Shown one piece after another: positions 19,362 to 28,880 of a stretch of 47,227 nt of DNA; the stretch's first letter is position 1; every line of letters starts with the position of its first letter. The notes under the pieces were generated by a model that made no database searches, was not told where the DNA came from, and saw only the letters and a program-made list of their open reading frames with translations. A program made the translations under genes and the position numbers. The stretch comes from Pseudomonadota bacterium (lineage in GTDB: Bacteria; Pseudomonadota; Gammaproteobacteria; Steroidobacterales; Steroidobacteraceae), in NCBI GenBank assembly GCA_021779535.1, contig JAJYAM010000012.1, positions 1 to 47,227 on the forward strand, read 5' to 3'.

Positions 19362-19925
19362 TCAGCGGCTCGCGCGCGAACGGCCGTAGGTGAGGACCGC
19401 GCGCGCGCTCGCGATCGCGTCGCGTCGCAGCGCGGCCTCGATCGTGCGGTCGTGCGCCGAGCGATCGACCGGGAGCCGCGCCGAACGCAGCGCCCAGACC
19501 GTGATCACGTAATGATGCGGCGGGTCGCCGAGCGGCGGGCACGGGCCGCCGTAGCCGGGATCGCCGAAGTCGTTGCGTCCCTGGAACGCTCCCGGCGGCA
19601 GCGATCCGCCGTCCGCGGTACCCGCGTTGGCGGGCAACGCGCGCAGGCTCGCCGGGAGGTCGGCGACGATCCAGTGCCACCAGCCGCGCCCGGGCGCATC
19701 CGGGTCGAACATCGTGATCGCGAGACTCTGCGTGCCCGCCGGCGGCGCCGACCACGCGAGCGCGGGAGATCGATTCGCGCCACCGCAGCCGCCGCGGTCG
19801 TAGACCTGGTCGTTCGCAAAGCGCGGCGCTCCGTCCACGTGCAGCGTGAACGCACCGGCCGCGCCGGCGAGCGTCGTGCCGGCCGCGAGTATCCAGGTCG
19901 CGCTCCAGAGCGCGGACAGGCTCAT
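19362..19925 (-). CDS. Exported phosphatidylethanolamine-binding-like protein (YbhB/YbcL, RKIP family)
   Basis: 187-aa PEBP-fold protein. Signal peptide about residues 1-25 (WSATWILAAGTTLAGAAGA), then the PEBP domain with the two anion-pocket signatures DPDAPGRGWWHWIVADLP and YGGPCPPLGDPPHHYVITVW. The ligand in bacteria is not established. The ATG overlaps the purD stop (ATGA, 19922-19925), so it is the distal gene of the purine cluster and probably translated through coupling. A GGGGAG ribosome-binding site lies inside the end of purD. Confidence 0.87.
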   Translation of the reverse strand: MSLSALWSATWILAAGTTLAGAAGAFTLHVDGAPRFANDQVYDRGGCGGANRSPALAWSAPPAGTQSLAITMFDPDAPGRGWWHWIVADLPASLRALPANAGTADGGSLPPGAFQGRNDFGDPGYGGPCPPLGDPPHHYVITVWALRSARLPVDRSAHDRTIEAALRRDAIASARAVLTYGRSRASR

Positions 19926-21244
19926 CGTCGACTCCCCGCCGGGTCCTCGCCGGCGCCGGGCGCGGCCGCCGATCGCGCGATCGCGCGATGGCCGATGTCG
20001 CGCCGGAATTGCATCGATGGCCAGTGTATCGCGTCGGCCAGCGCGTACGCGTCGCCGCGCGCGGCACCGACCGTCGCGCCGAGACCGACCGCGCACAGGA
20101 CCCGGCCGCCGTTCGTGACGACGGTGCCGTCCACGAGGCGCGTGGCGGCGTGGAACACCTTGCCCGGCAATCGGGCCGCCGCGTCGAGGCCGGCGATCGG
20201 ATCGCCCGTGCGCACCGCTTCCGGGTAGCCGCCGGCGGCGAGGACGACACCGAGCGCCGCGCGCGGGTCCCAGTCGGCCCGGACGTCGGCGAGCCGGTGC
20301 GCGAGCGCGGCTTCGCACAAGCCGGGCAGCTCGCTGCGCAGGCGCATCAAGATCGGCTGCGCTTCGGGATCGCCGAGACGGCAGTTGAACTCGAGCACGT
20401 TCGGCGTGCCGTCCGCGGCGATCATCAGGCCCGCGTACAGGAAACCGGTGTAGTGGACCCCTTCGGCCTGCAGGCCGCGCAAGGTCGGCTCGATCACCTC
20501 GCGCATGATCCGCGCGTGCAACGCCGGGGTGACGACGGGCGCCGGCGAGTACGCCCCCATCCCGCCGGTGTTCGGTCCCAGATCGCCGTCGTCACGGCGC
20601 TTGTGGTCCTGCGACGTCGCGAGCGGGAGCGCCGCGAGCCCGTCCGCGACGACGATGAAGCTCACTTCCTCGCCTTCCAGGAATTCCTCGACGACGATCG
20701 ACTCGCCGGCGGTGCCGAACGCGCCGTTCAACATCCGCGTCGCGGTGTCGACGGCTTGCGCATGCGAATCGCAGATCACGACGCCCTTGCCGGCCGCGAG
20801 GCCGTCGGCCTTGACCACCAGCGGCAGCCGCCACCGGCTCAGCACCCCGGGGTCGAAGTTCGCGCGAGTGAACGAGCGATAGCCGGCCGTCGGGATACCG
20901 TGGCGCGACAGGAACGCCTTGGTGTACGCCTTCGACCCTTCGAGCCGCGCCGCGGCGCGGGTCGGCCCGAAGCAGGCGAGCCCGTCGGCCGCGAACCGAT
21001 CGGCGACACCCGCGACCAGCGGCGCCTCCGGGCCGACGATCGTCAGGTCGATGCGCTCCTGCGCCGCGAACGCGGCGAGCGCCCCGACGTCCTCGGCGCC
21101 GATCGGGGCGTTGCGCACCTTCGGCTCGAGCGCGGTGCCCGCATTGCCGGGCGCGACGTGGACGAGATCGACCCGCGGCGACTGCGCGCATTTCCATGCC
21201 AGCGCGTGTTCCCGCCCTCCGCCGCCGACGACCAGGATCTTCAT
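19922..21244 (-). CDS. purD: Phosphoribosylamine-glycine ligase PurD
   Basis: GAR synthetase, 440 aa, second step of de novo purine synthesis: phosphoribosylamine + glycine + ATP gives GAR. It starts MKILVVGGGGREHALAWK (N-domain), followed by GPEAPLVAGVADRF, the ATP-grasp region (GSKAYTKAFLSRHGIPTA; LPLVVKADGLAAGKGVV), EGEEVSFIVVADG, the metal site VLEFNCRLGDPEAQP, and C-terminal ALGVVLAAGGYPE. ATG 21244 follows AGGATC. It lies 8 bp after purH, the usual purH-purD order. Confidence 0.97.
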   Translation of the reverse strand: MKILVVGGGGREHALAWKCAQSPRVDLVHVAPGNAGTALEPKVRNAPIGAEDVGALAAFAAQERIDLTIVGPEAPLVAGVADRFAADGLACFGPTRAAARLEGSKAYTKAFLSRHGIPTAGYRSFTRANFDPGVLSRWRLPLVVKADGLAAGKGVVICDSHAQAVDTATRMLNGAFGTAGESIVVEEFLEGEEVSFIVVADGLAALPLATSQDHKRRDDGDLGPNTGGMGAYSPAPVVTPALHARIMREVIEPTLRGLQAEGVHYTGFLYAGLMIAADGTPNVLEFNCRLGDPEAQPILMRLRSELPGLCEAALAHRLADVRADWDPRAALGVVLAAGGYPEAVRTGDPIAGLDAAARLPGKVFHAATRLVDGTVVTNGGRVLCAVGLGATVGAARGDAYALADAIHWPSMQFRRDIGHRAIARSAAAPGAGEDPAGSRR

Positions 21245-21252
21245 CCGGGATC

Positions 21253-22818
21253 CTAGTGGCGAAAGTGGCGGAACCCGGTGAAGACCATCGCGATCCCGCG
21301 CTCGTCGGCCGCGGCGATCACGTCGGCGTCCTGCTTCGATCCGCCCGGCTGGATCACCGCGGTGACCCCGAATTCGGCGATCGTCTCGAGGCCGTCGCGG
21401 AACGGAAAGAACGCGTCCGATGCGACCGCGCCGCCCTCGCAGGACAATCCCGCGTCGCGCGCCTTCATCGCGACGATCCGGCTGCTCACCACGCGGCTCA
21501 TCTGTCCGGCGCCGATGCCGATCGTCGCGCGATCCTTCACGCAGACGATCGCGTTCGACTTCACGAACTTCGCGATGCGCCACGCGCACAGCAGGTCCTC
21601 GATCTCGGCCGGAGTCGGCGTGCGGCGGGTCACGACGCGCAGATCCGCGCGCGCGATCCGCGCCTCGTCCCGCGTCTGGGCGAGCAGCCCGCCGGTCACG
21701 CTGCGATATTCGAGCCGCTGCGCGACCGGCCGCCCGACGTCGCCGACCCGCAGCACGCGGACGTTCTCCTTGCGCTCGAGCAGCGCGGCGGCTGCAGGAT
21801 CGACCTCCGGCGCGAGAATGACCTCGACGAACTGCCGGTCGGCGATCGTGCCCGCGGTCGCGGCGTCGAGCGTGCGGTTGAAGGCGATGATGCCGCCGAA
21901 CGCCGAGGTCGGATCGGTGCGATAGGCGTGCTCGTAGGCCTCGAGCAGACCGGCCGCGACTGCGACGCCGCAGGGATTCGCATGCTTCACGATCACGCAG
22001 GCCGGCTCCGCGAACTGCCGGACGCACTCGAGCGCGGTATCGGCATCGGCGAGGTTGTTGTACGACAGCGGCTTGCCTTGCAGCTGCGTCGCGGCCGCGA
22101 CCGACGCACCGATCGCGCGCGGATCGGCGTAGAACGCCGCCTGTTGATGCGGATTCTCGCCGTAACGCAAGTCGAGCCGTTTGCGGAACGACAGGTTCAA
22201 GTCCGTCGGGAAGCTCTCCGGTCCGACCCCGATCGTGTCCGCGAAGTACGCCGACACCATCGCGTCGTATTGGGCGGTGTGCGCGAACGCCTTCGCGGCG
22301 AACCGCTGGCGCATCGGCAGGAGCGTCCCGCCGTGGTTCGCGGCGATCTCGTCGAGCAAGGTCCGATAGTCGGCCGGATCGACGACGACGGTCACCGCCG
22401 CGTGGTTCTTCGCCGCGGCCCGGACCATCGCCGGGCCGCCGATGTCGATGTGCTCGACCGCCTCGTCGTAGCTGCAGCCGGGCCGGGTGACGGTGGCTGC
22501 GAACGGGTAGAGGTTCACCACGAGCAAATCGATCGGTTCGATCCCGTGACTGCGCATGACCTCGTCGTCGATGCCGCGGCGTCCCAGCAAGCCGCCGTGG
22601 ATCCGCGGATGCAAGGTCTTCACGCGCCCGTCCATGATCTCCGGGAAGCCGGTGTGCTCGGCCACTTCCTTGACCTGGACCCCGTGCTCCGCGAGGAGCT
22701 TCGCGGTGCCCCCGGTCGACAGCAGCTCGACGCCGCGCTCCCGCAGCGCCCGCGCGAGCTCGACGATGCCTTGCTTGTCGGAAACGCTGAGGAGCGCGCG
22801 GCGGATCGTCGTCAACAC
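21253..22818 (-). CDS. purH: Bifunctional AICAR transformylase / IMP cyclohydrolase PurH
   Basis: 521-aa enzyme for the last two steps to IMP. The N-terminal MGS-like IMP cyclohydrolase domain shows [27 protein letters not shown] and [13 protein letters not shown]; the C-terminal formyltransferase domain has the [12 protein letters not shown] motif, the catalytic Lys-His of [10 protein letters not shown], and [10 protein letters not shown]. The start is GTG 22818 followed by TTG; the family alignment (arginine pair before ALLSVSDK) supports it. The preceding fis stop is 7 bp upstream, so no separate promoter is expected. Confidence 0.96.
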   Translation of the reverse strand: MLTTIRRALLSVSDKQGIVELARALRERGVELLSTGGTAKLLAEHGVQVKEVAEHTGFPEIMDGRVKTLHPRIHGGLLGRRGIDDEVMRSHGIEPIDLLVVNLYPFAATVTRPGCSYDEAVEHIDIGGPAMVRAAAKNHAAVTVVVDPADYRTLLDEIAANHGGTLLPMRQRFAAKAFAHTAQYDAMVSAYFADTIGVGPESFPTDLNLSFRKRLDLRYGENPHQQAAFYADPRAIGASVAAATQLQGKPLSYNNLADADTALECVRQFAEPACVIVKHANPCGVAVAAGLLEAYEHAYRTDPTSAFGGIIAFNRTLDAATAGTIADRQFVEVILAPEVDPAAAALLERKENVRVLRVGDVGRPVAQRLEYRSVTGGLLAQTRDEARIARADLRVVTRRTPTPAEIEDLLCAWRIAKFVKSNAIVCVKDRATIGIGAGQMSRVVSSRIVAMKARDAGLSCEGGAVASDAFFPFRDGLETIAEFGVTAVIQPGGSKQDADVIAAADERGIAMVFTGFRHFRH

Positions 22819-22825
22819 GGGCGGA

Positions 22826-23137
22826 TCACTCGCCGATGCCGAGCTCTCGCAGCTTCTTGCGAAGCGTGCCGCGGTTGATCCCCAGGATCGTCGCCGCGCG
22901 GCTCTGATTGCCCTGCACGTGGTCGAGCACCACCTTGAACAGCGGCTCTTCGACCTCGCGCATCACCAGTGCGTAGAGCCGCGCGGGCTTGTGGCCGTTC
23001 AGCGTCTCGAAGTACGACTGCAGCGCCTCTTCGGCCTGCGTGCGCAAGGGGACGCCCTTGCCGTTGACCTTGAGATCCCGCCCGTCGAATCGAGGGGTCG
23101 GGTCCTTGCGGATTCGAGGTTTCTTGCGTGCCGCCAT
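22826..23137 (-). CDS. fis: Nucleoid protein Fis
   Basis: 103-aa DNA-bending factor and global regulator of growth-phase genes, inversion and rRNA transcription in enterobacteria. The C-terminal half is strongly conserved: [20 protein letters not shown] and the helix-turn-helix [20 protein letters not shown]. The N-terminal 20 residues are basic ([15 protein letters not shown]). ATG 23137 was chosen as the only Met giving the family length; upstream codons of the open frame fall in dusB sequence. It lies 32 bp after dusB, matching the dusB-fis arrangement in E. coli. Confidence 0.95.
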   Translation of the reverse strand: MAARKKPRIRKDPTPRFDGRDLKVNGKGVPLRTQAEEALQSYFETLNGHKPARLYALVMREVEEPLFKVVLDHVQGNQSRAATILGINRGTLRKKLRELGIGE

Positions 23138-23169
23138 GTCCGTCGTCGACTTCCCGTGAGGCTTTGTTC

Positions 23170-24174
23170 TTATGTTCGTTCGTGCCGCGCGACCGGCGCG
23201 CGTTCGAACAGCGTCAGCGCCGCCGCCAACTGCCCCTGCGCGGTTTCCTCCCGCATCACGTGTGATCTCAGATCCCCGTCCGCCGCCTGGCGCCGGCAGT
23301 ACCAACTCAAATGTTTTCGCGCCACCCGAACGCCGGTCCCATCGCCGTAGAAAGAGTACAGCGCTTCGAGGTGGGCGCGCATGATATCACGGACCCTCGC
23401 GGGCGGAAGTTCGCCGGGATTCTCACCGTTCGCGAGAAAAAAATTGACTTCTTCGAAGATCCATGGCGCGCCTTGCGCCGCGCGTCCGATCATCACGCCG
23501 TCGCATCCGGTCTCGGCGAGCACCGCGCGGGCGCGGGCGCCGGAATCGATGTCGCCGTTCGCGATCACCGGGATCCGGACCGCGGCCTTGATCGCGCGAA
23601 TCGTGTCGTACTCGGCGGTGCCGCGAAAGAGGTCGGCGCGCGTGCGCCCGTGAATCGCAATCGCACGCACTCCGCACTGCTCCGCGATGCGAGCGATGCG
23701 CGGGCCGTTGCGGTTCGCGGGATCCCAGCCGGTGCGCGTTTTCAGCGTGACCGGCGCATCGACCGCGCGCACGATCGACTCGAGGATCCGCGCGACCAGC
23801 GGTTCATCGCGCAGCAGCGCCGATCCGGCGAGGCGATTGCATACCTTCTTCGCCGGGCAGCCCATGTTGACGTCCACGATGTCGGCGCCGGCGTCGACGC
23901 ACCGGCGCGCCGCCTCGGCCATCGTCGCCGGCTCGTAGCCCGCGAGCTGCACCACGCGCGGTCGCGGTTCGCCGTCGTGATCGAGGCGCCGCCGGGACTT
24001 CGCGCTCGCCCAGAGCCGCACGTCCGAGCTCAGCATCTCCGACGCGGCGAGGGCCGCACCGAAGCGACGACACAGGATGCGGAACGGCCGGTCGGTCACG
24101 CCCGCCATCGGCGCGAGCAGTGCGCGCGAGGCGAGCCGGAACGGACCGATCTGCAGCGCATCGCGCTCGATCAC
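23170..24174 (-). CDS. dusB: tRNA-dihydrouridine synthase B
   Basis: FMN-dependent reductase that makes dihydrouridine in tRNA, 334 aa. Conserved: LLAPMAGVTDRPFRILCRRFG at the N-terminus, VQLAGYEPATMAEAA, VDVNMGCPAKKVCNRLAGSA with catalytic Cys106, VTLKTRTGWD, AIAIHGRTRADLF, PVIANGDIDS and CDGVMIGRAAQGAPWIF. The length and the AxxxxxGCPAKKV block favour DusB over DusA/C. The GTG start at 24174 overlaps the stop of the zinc-ribbon gene (GTGA), giving tight coupling. Confidence 0.95.
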   Translation of the reverse strand: MIERDALQIGPFRLASRALLAPMAGVTDRPFRILCRRFGAALAASEMLSSDVRLWASAKSRRRLDHDGEPRPRVVQLAGYEPATMAEAARRCVDAGADIVDVNMGCPAKKVCNRLAGSALLRDEPLVARILESIVRAVDAPVTLKTRTGWDPANRNGPRIARIAEQCGVRAIAIHGRTRADLFRGTAEYDTIRAIKAAVRIPVIANGDIDSGARARAVLAETGCDGVMIGRAAQGAPWIFEEVNFFLANGENPGELPPARVRDIMRAHLEALYSFYGDGTGVRVARKHLSWYCRRQAADGDLRSHVMREETAQGQLAAALTLFERAPVARHERT

Positions 24175-25526
24175 GAGCCACCCGTATCGCAGAGCATCGC
24201 GCCCGAGACGCCCCGCAAGCACAGGTCGATCTCGAATCCTTCGGCGTTCTTGCCCGGATCGACGATGTTGAGCGTCGCGTCGGCGCGCTCGCCCGGGGCC
24301 ATCAACTTCGGCGGTTTGCCGAGATATTCGCGCGGGGCGAAGTCGCGCGTGCCGACGCGGTTGCCGAAGCGGTCGGTCAGCGTGACGCGCAGCCAGGGAT
24401 AGGGTTGGAATGCCGCGGCGGTATTCAGGATGCTCGCGCGCACGCGCAGGATGCCGTGCGCCGCCGGATTGCCGGTGACGCCCCACTGGCGCAGCTGGTA
24501 GTCGTGAAGATCGGCGGGAATCGGCAGCGGCAGCCCAAGGCGCGCATACAGGGCGCGCAGCGGCTCGCCGAACGGCGTACGGGTGACGATCGATTCGCGT
24601 TCGCGATTGACGATCTGCGCGGCGAACAACAAAAAGAGCACCGTTGCGAGCGCGCTCCAGACCGCGACCGCGGTGCGTCGCTTCGGCCGGTCGAGCGCCA
24701 ATGGCTGGGCCGCGGCGCGGGTGGCGGCGGCGAGCAATGCGGCGTCGGCCGCGGCGGCGGATCCGGGCGCCGCCTCGGGCGCAACGGATGCTTCGGACGC
24801 AACGGATGCCTCGGGCGCGGCGGGCGCCTCGGGCTCGGATGCCGCTTCGGGATCGGGTGCCGCCTCGGACTCGGACGTCAGGTCGGATGCGGGTGAAGTC
24901 TCGGGGGTGCGCGCGGCTTCAGGATCGAAGGTCGCTTCGGGTTCGAAGGTCGCTGCGGGGTCGAGTGCCGTCGCGGGTTCGGACGTCGCGTCGACCGGCA
25001 GGTCGAGCCCCGCCGTGCTCGGGAGCTCGAACGCCGCGTCGATCACGATCGCCTCGAACTCGACGTCCTCGCTCGGCGGCGTCTCCGGGTCCGCCTCTTC
25101 CGGAGCCGCCGACTCATCGGGCATGGGCTGGATCACGCGCTTCGGCGCGATGAAGACTCGATCGAGATCACCGGGCGGCACGGTGAATTCGAGCGACTCG
25201 TCGTCCGCGAAGAACGGCGGACCGACGATTCGCAGCCGCTCGATCCGCTCGCCGGATCCGGGGTCGCTCGAAGCGTTCGCGCCGAAGTCCTCGGCCGCGG
25301 GGTCCGGTTCGTCCATGTCCGTACCGGACTCGAGGATCTGCTCGGCGCGGCGGTCTTGATCGAGCGGCGAGCCGGCGGGAGAGAAGTCGTCCGGCCGTTC
25401 CTCGAGGCGCGCGAGGGCGCCGAACGCCGCGCCGCATCGACCGCAACGCACCTGCCCGCCGGCCGCGCGCAGTATCTCGGCGGACACCCGGAAGATCGTC
25501 TCGCACCGCGGACATTGCGTGTACAT
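24171..25526 (-). CDS. Zinc-ribbon, membrane-anchored DUF3426 protein
   Basis: 451-aa protein with three parts. Residues 1-36 are an MJ0042-type zinc ribbon (Cys5, Cys8, Cys28, Cys31 in MYTQCPRCETIFRV and VRCGRCGAAF). Residues about 60-290 are an acidic, Ala/Pro/Glu-rich linker with repeated PEA/EPEA units. One membrane segment (AVWSALATVLFLLFAAQIV, about 305-325) leads to the C-terminal DUF3426 domain, which should be periplasmic (ILRVRASILNTAAAFQPYPWL; TRDFAPREYL). Function unknown. It sits between prmA and dusB, an arrangement also seen in other proteobacteria. ATG 25526 follows GGGGAG. The zinc ribbon would be cytoplasmic, so signalling or scaffold roles are possible. Confidence 0.85.
   Translation of the reverse strand: MYTQCPRCETIFRVSAEILRAAGGQVRCGRCGAAFGALARLEERPDDFSPAGSPLDQDRRAEQILESGTDMDEPDPAAEDFGANASSDPGSGERIERLRIVGPPFFADDESLEFTVPPGDLDRVFIAPKRVIQPMPDESAAPEEADPETPPSEDVEFEAIVIDAAFELPSTAGLDLPVDATSEPATALDPAATFEPEATFDPEAARTPETSPASDLTSESEAAPDPEAASEPEAPAAPEASVASEASVAPEAAPGSAAAADAALLAAATRAAAQPLALDRPKRRTAVAVWSALATVLFLLFAAQIVNRERESIVTRTPFGEPLRALYARLGLPLPIPADLHDYQLRQWGVTGNPAAHGILRVRASILNTAAAFQPYPWLRVTLTDRFGNRVGTRDFAPREYLGKPPKLMAPGERADATLNIVDPGKNAEGFEIDLCLRGVSGAMLCDTGGS
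24781..24816 (-). repeat. 18-bp tandem duplication in the acidic linker
   Basis: GCAACGGATGCTTCGGAC (24781-24798) and GCAACGGATGCCTCGGGC (24799-24816) are adjacent near-copies. They encode consecutive Ala/Ser/Val/Glu units in the low-complexity linker and suggest that the linker grew by slippage or unequal exchange. Confidence 0.65.
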
Positions 25527-25537
25527 CGTGTCTCCCC

Positions 25538-26431
25538 TCAGCGTACCGCGCTGGCGCGGCGGCGGGCCCTTATGCAGCACCAATCGTCCCGCCGCGAGAC
25601 TCCCAAGATATCAAACGATTCCCGGTAGCCGGCAACCACCGCGTCCGCTTGCGACGCGAGGATGCCGGACAGCACGAGCGCCCCGCTCGGGCGGCAGGCG
25701 GCGGCGAGTCGCTCGCGGACCTCGATCAGCGTCCCGGCGAGGATGTTCGCGAGAACGCAGTCGACCGTCGGCAACGGCGCGTGCGCCGCCGCGGTGGCGA
25801 GGCGGTCGGCGACGCCGTTCGCGGCGGCGTTCGCGGCCGTTGCGCTCAGCGCTTGTGGATCGAGATCGACGCACCGCGCCCGCGCGGCGCCGAGCTTCAG
25901 CGCCGCGATCGCGAGAATCCCCGAGCCGCAGCCGAAGTCGAGCACGTCCCGGCCATCGAGCGGGAGCGCCGCGAGCGTCTCGAGGCACAACGCCGTGGTC
26001 GGATGCGTGCCGGTGCCGAACGCGAGGCCCGGATCGAGCCTGACCACGACCGCATCGGGGTCCTCCGGCGCGGGCGCGAACGTCGGCGCGATCCACAGCC
26101 GGGCGCCGAAACGCATCGGCTTCCAGTCCTTGAGCCATTCGCGCTCCCAGGCGCGGTCGGCGATCCGTCGCAGCGTGGCATCGGCGACGACCCGCGGATC
26201 GAGCGCGGCCGCCAGATGCAACAGACAGGCCGCCGGATCGAGCGCGTCGTCGAACAACGCGCGCACGACGGTGTCCGTCCACAGCCGGAACTCGCCCGGA
26301 CGCGGCTCGAGGATCGGCTCGTCGCCGCGATCGAGGAACGAGATCGCGGTCGCACCCGCCTCGGTCAGCGCCGCCTCGACGGGTTGCGGATCCCGGCCGC
26401 GGAGCGGGAGTTCGATTTCAAAGAACGCCAT
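25538..26431 (-). CDS. prmA: Ribosomal protein L11 methyltransferase PrmA
   Basis: SAM-dependent enzyme that trimethylates ribosomal protein L11, 297 aa. The N-terminal L11-recognition domain (MAFFEIELPLRG) precedes a linker with WEREWLKDWKPMRFG and the catalytic domain: RLDPGLAFGTGTHPTTALCL, SAM motif I VLDFGCGSGILAIAALKLG, and CVLANILAGTLIEV. ATG 26431 lies 21 bp after accC. It belongs to the accC-prmA-dusB-fis conserved string. Confidence 0.96.
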   Translation of the reverse strand: MAFFEIELPLRGRDPQPVEAALTEAGATAISFLDRGDEPILEPRPGEFRLWTDTVVRALFDDALDPAACLLHLAAALDPRVVADATLRRIADRAWEREWLKDWKPMRFGARLWIAPTFAPAPEDPDAVVVRLDPGLAFGTGTHPTTALCLETLAALPLDGRDVLDFGCGSGILAIAALKLGAARARCVDLDPQALSATAANAAANGVADRLATAAAHAPLPTVDCVLANILAGTLIEVRERLAAACRPSGALVLSGILASQADAVVAGYRESFDILGVSRRDDWCCIRARRRASAVR

Positions 26432-26452
26432 CGCCGCACCGCCTGCGACGGC

Positions 26453-27796
26453 TCACTTGATCCCGAGCCGTCGCTCCAGATAATGGATGTCCGTGCCTCC
26501 CTGGCGAAACGCCGAGTGCGCGAAGATTTCCTGGTGCAGCGGCACGTTCGTCTTGATGCCCTCGACGACCAGCTCCGCGAGCGCGTTGCGCATGCGTGCG
26601 ACCGCGGTGTCGCGGGTGTCGCCGTAGGTGATGATCTTCGCGATCAACGAGTCATAGTATGGCGGTACGGTGTAGCCGGTGTATACGTGGCTGTCGACCC
26701 TGACCCCGGGTCCGCCGGGCGCGTGCCACAGCTTCACCGTCCCGGGCGACGGCACGAAGGTCTTCGGGTCCTCCGCGTTGATCCGGCACTCGATCGCGTG
26801 GCCGCGGATCTCGACGTCGCTCTGCTGGAACGGCAGCGGCTCCCCCGCGGCGATCAGCAGTTGCGCCTTCACGATGTCGATCCCGGTCACGAGTTCGGTG
26901 ACCGGGTGCTCGACCTGCACGCGGGTGTTCATCTCGATGAAGTAGAACTCCTCGTCCTGATACAGGAACTCGAGGGTTCCCGCGCTGCGATAACCGACCT
27001 CGCGGCACGCGCGTGCGCAGCGTTCGCCCATCGTCTTGCGCTGTTTGGCGGTCAGGCCGGGTGCCGGCGCTTCCTCGACGACTTTCTGATGGCGGCGCTG
27101 CATCGAGCAGTCGCGCTCGCCCAGGTGCACGACGTTGCCGTAGTTGTCCGCGAGCACCTGGAACTCGATGTGGCGCGGCCGCTCGAGGAACTTCTCCATG
27201 TAGACCTGATCGTTGCCGAAGGCCGCGAACGCCTCGGCCTTGGTGACGCTGATCGAGTTCAGCAGCGCCGCGTCGGAGTGAACGACCCGCATCCCGCGCC
27301 CGCCGCCTCCGCCCGACGCCTTGATGATCACCGGGTAGCCGATGGTTTTTGCGATGCGGAAATTCTCGTCCGCGTCGTCCCCGAGCGGACCGTCGGAGCC
27401 GGGCACGCACGGAACGCCCGCGGCCTTCATCACCTTGATCGCCGAGACCTTGTCACCCATCATCCGGATCGTCTCGGCGCGCGGGCCGACGAAGATGAAC
27501 CCGCTCTTCTCGACGCGCTCGGCGAAATCCGCGTTCTCCGACAGGAAGCCGTAGCCCGGATGGATCGCGACCGAATCGGTGACCTCCGCGGCGCTGATGA
27601 TCGCCGGCATGTTGAGGTACGAGGCGCTCGATTGCGGCGGCCCGATGCAGACGGTCTCGTCCGCGAGCAGCACGTGCTTGGTATTGTGGTCGGCGGTCGA
27701 ATGCACCGCGACGGTCTTGATTCCGAGCTCGCGGCACGCCCGCAGGATCCGAAGCGCGATCTCGCCGCGATTGGCGATGACGACTTTCTCGAGCAT
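26453..27796 (-). CDS. accC: Acetyl-CoA carboxylase, biotin carboxylase subunit
   Basis: ATP-grasp enzyme that carboxylates the biotin carried on AccB, first step of fatty-acid synthesis; 447 aa as usual. Motifs: [33 protein letters not shown], glycine-rich ATP loop [49 protein letters not shown] with the catalytic Glu/Arg, and [16 protein letters not shown] 27796 is 5 bp after the accB stop, so the two are one transcript and probably coupled. Confidence 0.98.
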   Translation of the reverse strand: MLEKVVIANRGEIALRILRACRELGIKTVAVHSTADHNTKHVLLADETVCIGPPQSSASYLNMPAIISAAEVTDSVAIHPGYGFLSENADFAERVEKSGFIFVGPRAETIRMMGDKVSAIKVMKAAGVPCVPGSDGPLGDDADENFRIAKTIGYPVIIKASGGGGGRGMRVVHSDAALLNSISVTKAEAFAAFGNDQVYMEKFLERPRHIEFQVLADNYGNVVHLGERDCSMQRRHQKVVEEAPAPGLTAKQRKTMGERCARACREVGYRSAGTLEFLYQDEEFYFIEMNTRVQVEHPVTELVTGIDIVKAQLLIAAGEPLPFQQSDVEIRGHAIECRINAEDPKTFVPSPGTVKLWHAPGGPGVRVDSHVYTGYTVPPYYDSLIAKIITYGDTRDTAVARMRNALAELVVEGIKTNVPLHQEIFAHSAFRQGGTDIHYLERRLGIK

Positions 27797-27801
27797 CGGC
27801 G

Positions 27802-28269
27802 TTATTCGATCACGAACAGCGGCTGGCCGAACTCGACCGGGTCGCCGTTCTTCGCGAGGATCGCGGCGACCTTGCCCGCCTTGTCCGATTCGATCTGGTT
27901 CATCATCTTCATCGCTTCGATGATGCAAAGCGTCTGGCCGACACGCACCTCGTCGCCGATCTCGACGAACGGCTTCGCATCGGGTGACGGCGCGGAATAA
28001 TAGGTGCCGACCATCGGCGAGGTCACGGTGCGCTCGTTGGCGAGCGCCTTGCGCTCGGCCGCGGAAGGCGCCGCGGCCGAGCCGATCGCGACCGTCGCTA
28101 CGGGCAGGGGTGCGGGCGGCGCCGCGGCGATCGCCGGGGAGGCGAACGTGAACGCACCGCGCGGATGGCGGCTGATCCGTACCGACTCCTCGCCCTCCGA
28201 GATCTCGAGCTCCGAAATCCCGGATTCCTCGAGCAGCTCGATGAGCTTCTTGACCTTGCGAATGTCCAT
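27802..28269 (-). CDS. accB: Acetyl-CoA carboxylase, biotin carboxyl carrier protein
   Basis: 155-aa BCCP. N-terminal helical part ([32 protein letters not shown]), Ala/Pro-rich swinging linker (about 44-75), and a biotinyl domain with the acceptor lysine K121 in [27 protein letters not shown] is the typical thumb region. AAGGGATT precedes ATG 28269. It lies 28 bp after aroQ. Confidence 0.97.
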   Translation of the reverse strand: MDIRKVKKLIELLEESGISELEISEGEESVRISRHPRGAFTFASPAIAAAPPAPLPVATVAIGSAAAPSAAERKALANERTVTSPMVGTYYSAPSPDAKPFVEIGDEVRVGQTLCIIEAMKMMNQIESDKAGKVAAILAKNGDPVEFGQPLFVIE

Positions 28270-28297
28270 CGTGGGGAATCCCTTTGGCTGATTTCGT

Positions 28298-28753
28298 TCA
28301 ACGACGCGACGTGGGGGGCGACAGCCGGCGTGCGGCCGCCTCCAGTGCGAATTCGTAGCCCATCGGGCCGAGCCCGAAGACGCAGCCGACGGCGATGTCG
28401 GAAAAATGGGAATGGTGGCGGAACGGCTCGCGCGCGAACACGTTGCTGAGATGCACCTCGATGAACGGCACCCCGACGGCGAGGATCGCGTCACGCAGCG
28501 CGACGCTGGTGTGAGTGAACGCGCCGGGATTGAAGATCAGGAAATCGACGCCGTCGCGCGGGCAGGCGTGGATCTTCTCGATCAGCGCGTGCTCGGCGTT
28601 GCTCTGCAGGCAATCGAGCGCGAGGCCGAGCGCGCGCGCCCGGGCTTCGAGGCCGCGCTCGATGTCGGCGAGCGTCGCCGAACCGTAGAGTTGCGGTTCC
28701 CGGGATCCGAGCAGATTCAGATTGGGGCCGTTCAGCAGCAGGACGCGAGCCAT
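28298..28753 (-). CDS. aroQ: Type II 3-dehydroquinate dehydratase
   Basis: Third shikimate-pathway enzyme, 151 aa dodecameric type II fold. Motifs: [18 protein letters not shown] with the catalytic Tyr in [23 protein letters not shown] with catalytic His region, [17 protein letters not shown], and [20 protein letters not shown]. The gene heads the aroQ-accB-accC string found in many Gammaproteobacteria. ATG 28753 fits the family start; the upstream open frame is not conserved. Confidence 0.97.
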   Translation of the reverse strand: MARVLLLNGPNLNLLGSREPQLYGSATLADIERGLEARARALGLALDCLQSNAEHALIEKIHACPRDGVDFLIFNPGAFTHTSVALRDAILAVGVPFIEVHLSNVFAREPFRHHSHFSDIAVGCVFGLGPMGYEFALEAAARRLSPPTSRR

Positions 28754-28797
28754 CAGTCGTTGCGTTTGTTGGCGTCGTAATGACAACGGGGCCCGGG

Positions 28798-28828
28798 ATG
28801 ATAACCGGAACAGGCGCCGATTTGGCAA
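28798..28828 (-). promoter_or_regulatory. Candidate promoter for the aroQ-accB-accC run
   Basis: On the minus strand TTGCCA (28828-28823) is followed after 19 bp by TATCAT (28803-28798), about 45 bp before the aroQ start. The hexamers are good but the spacing is long. It is in the 127-bp gap after the thioredoxin gene, the widest gap in this run. Confidence 0.4.
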
Positions 28829-28880
28829 GAATTCGGGTCGATCGGCGTCGATCCTGCCGCGAAGCCGCGGGTCCGCGGCC

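Noticed and set aside
24770..24990. Repeated PEA/EPEA coding stretch considered as a CRISPR-like or minisatellite array
   Set aside because: Units are irregular, in frame, and encode the acidic linker of the zinc-ribbon protein; there are no unique spacers.
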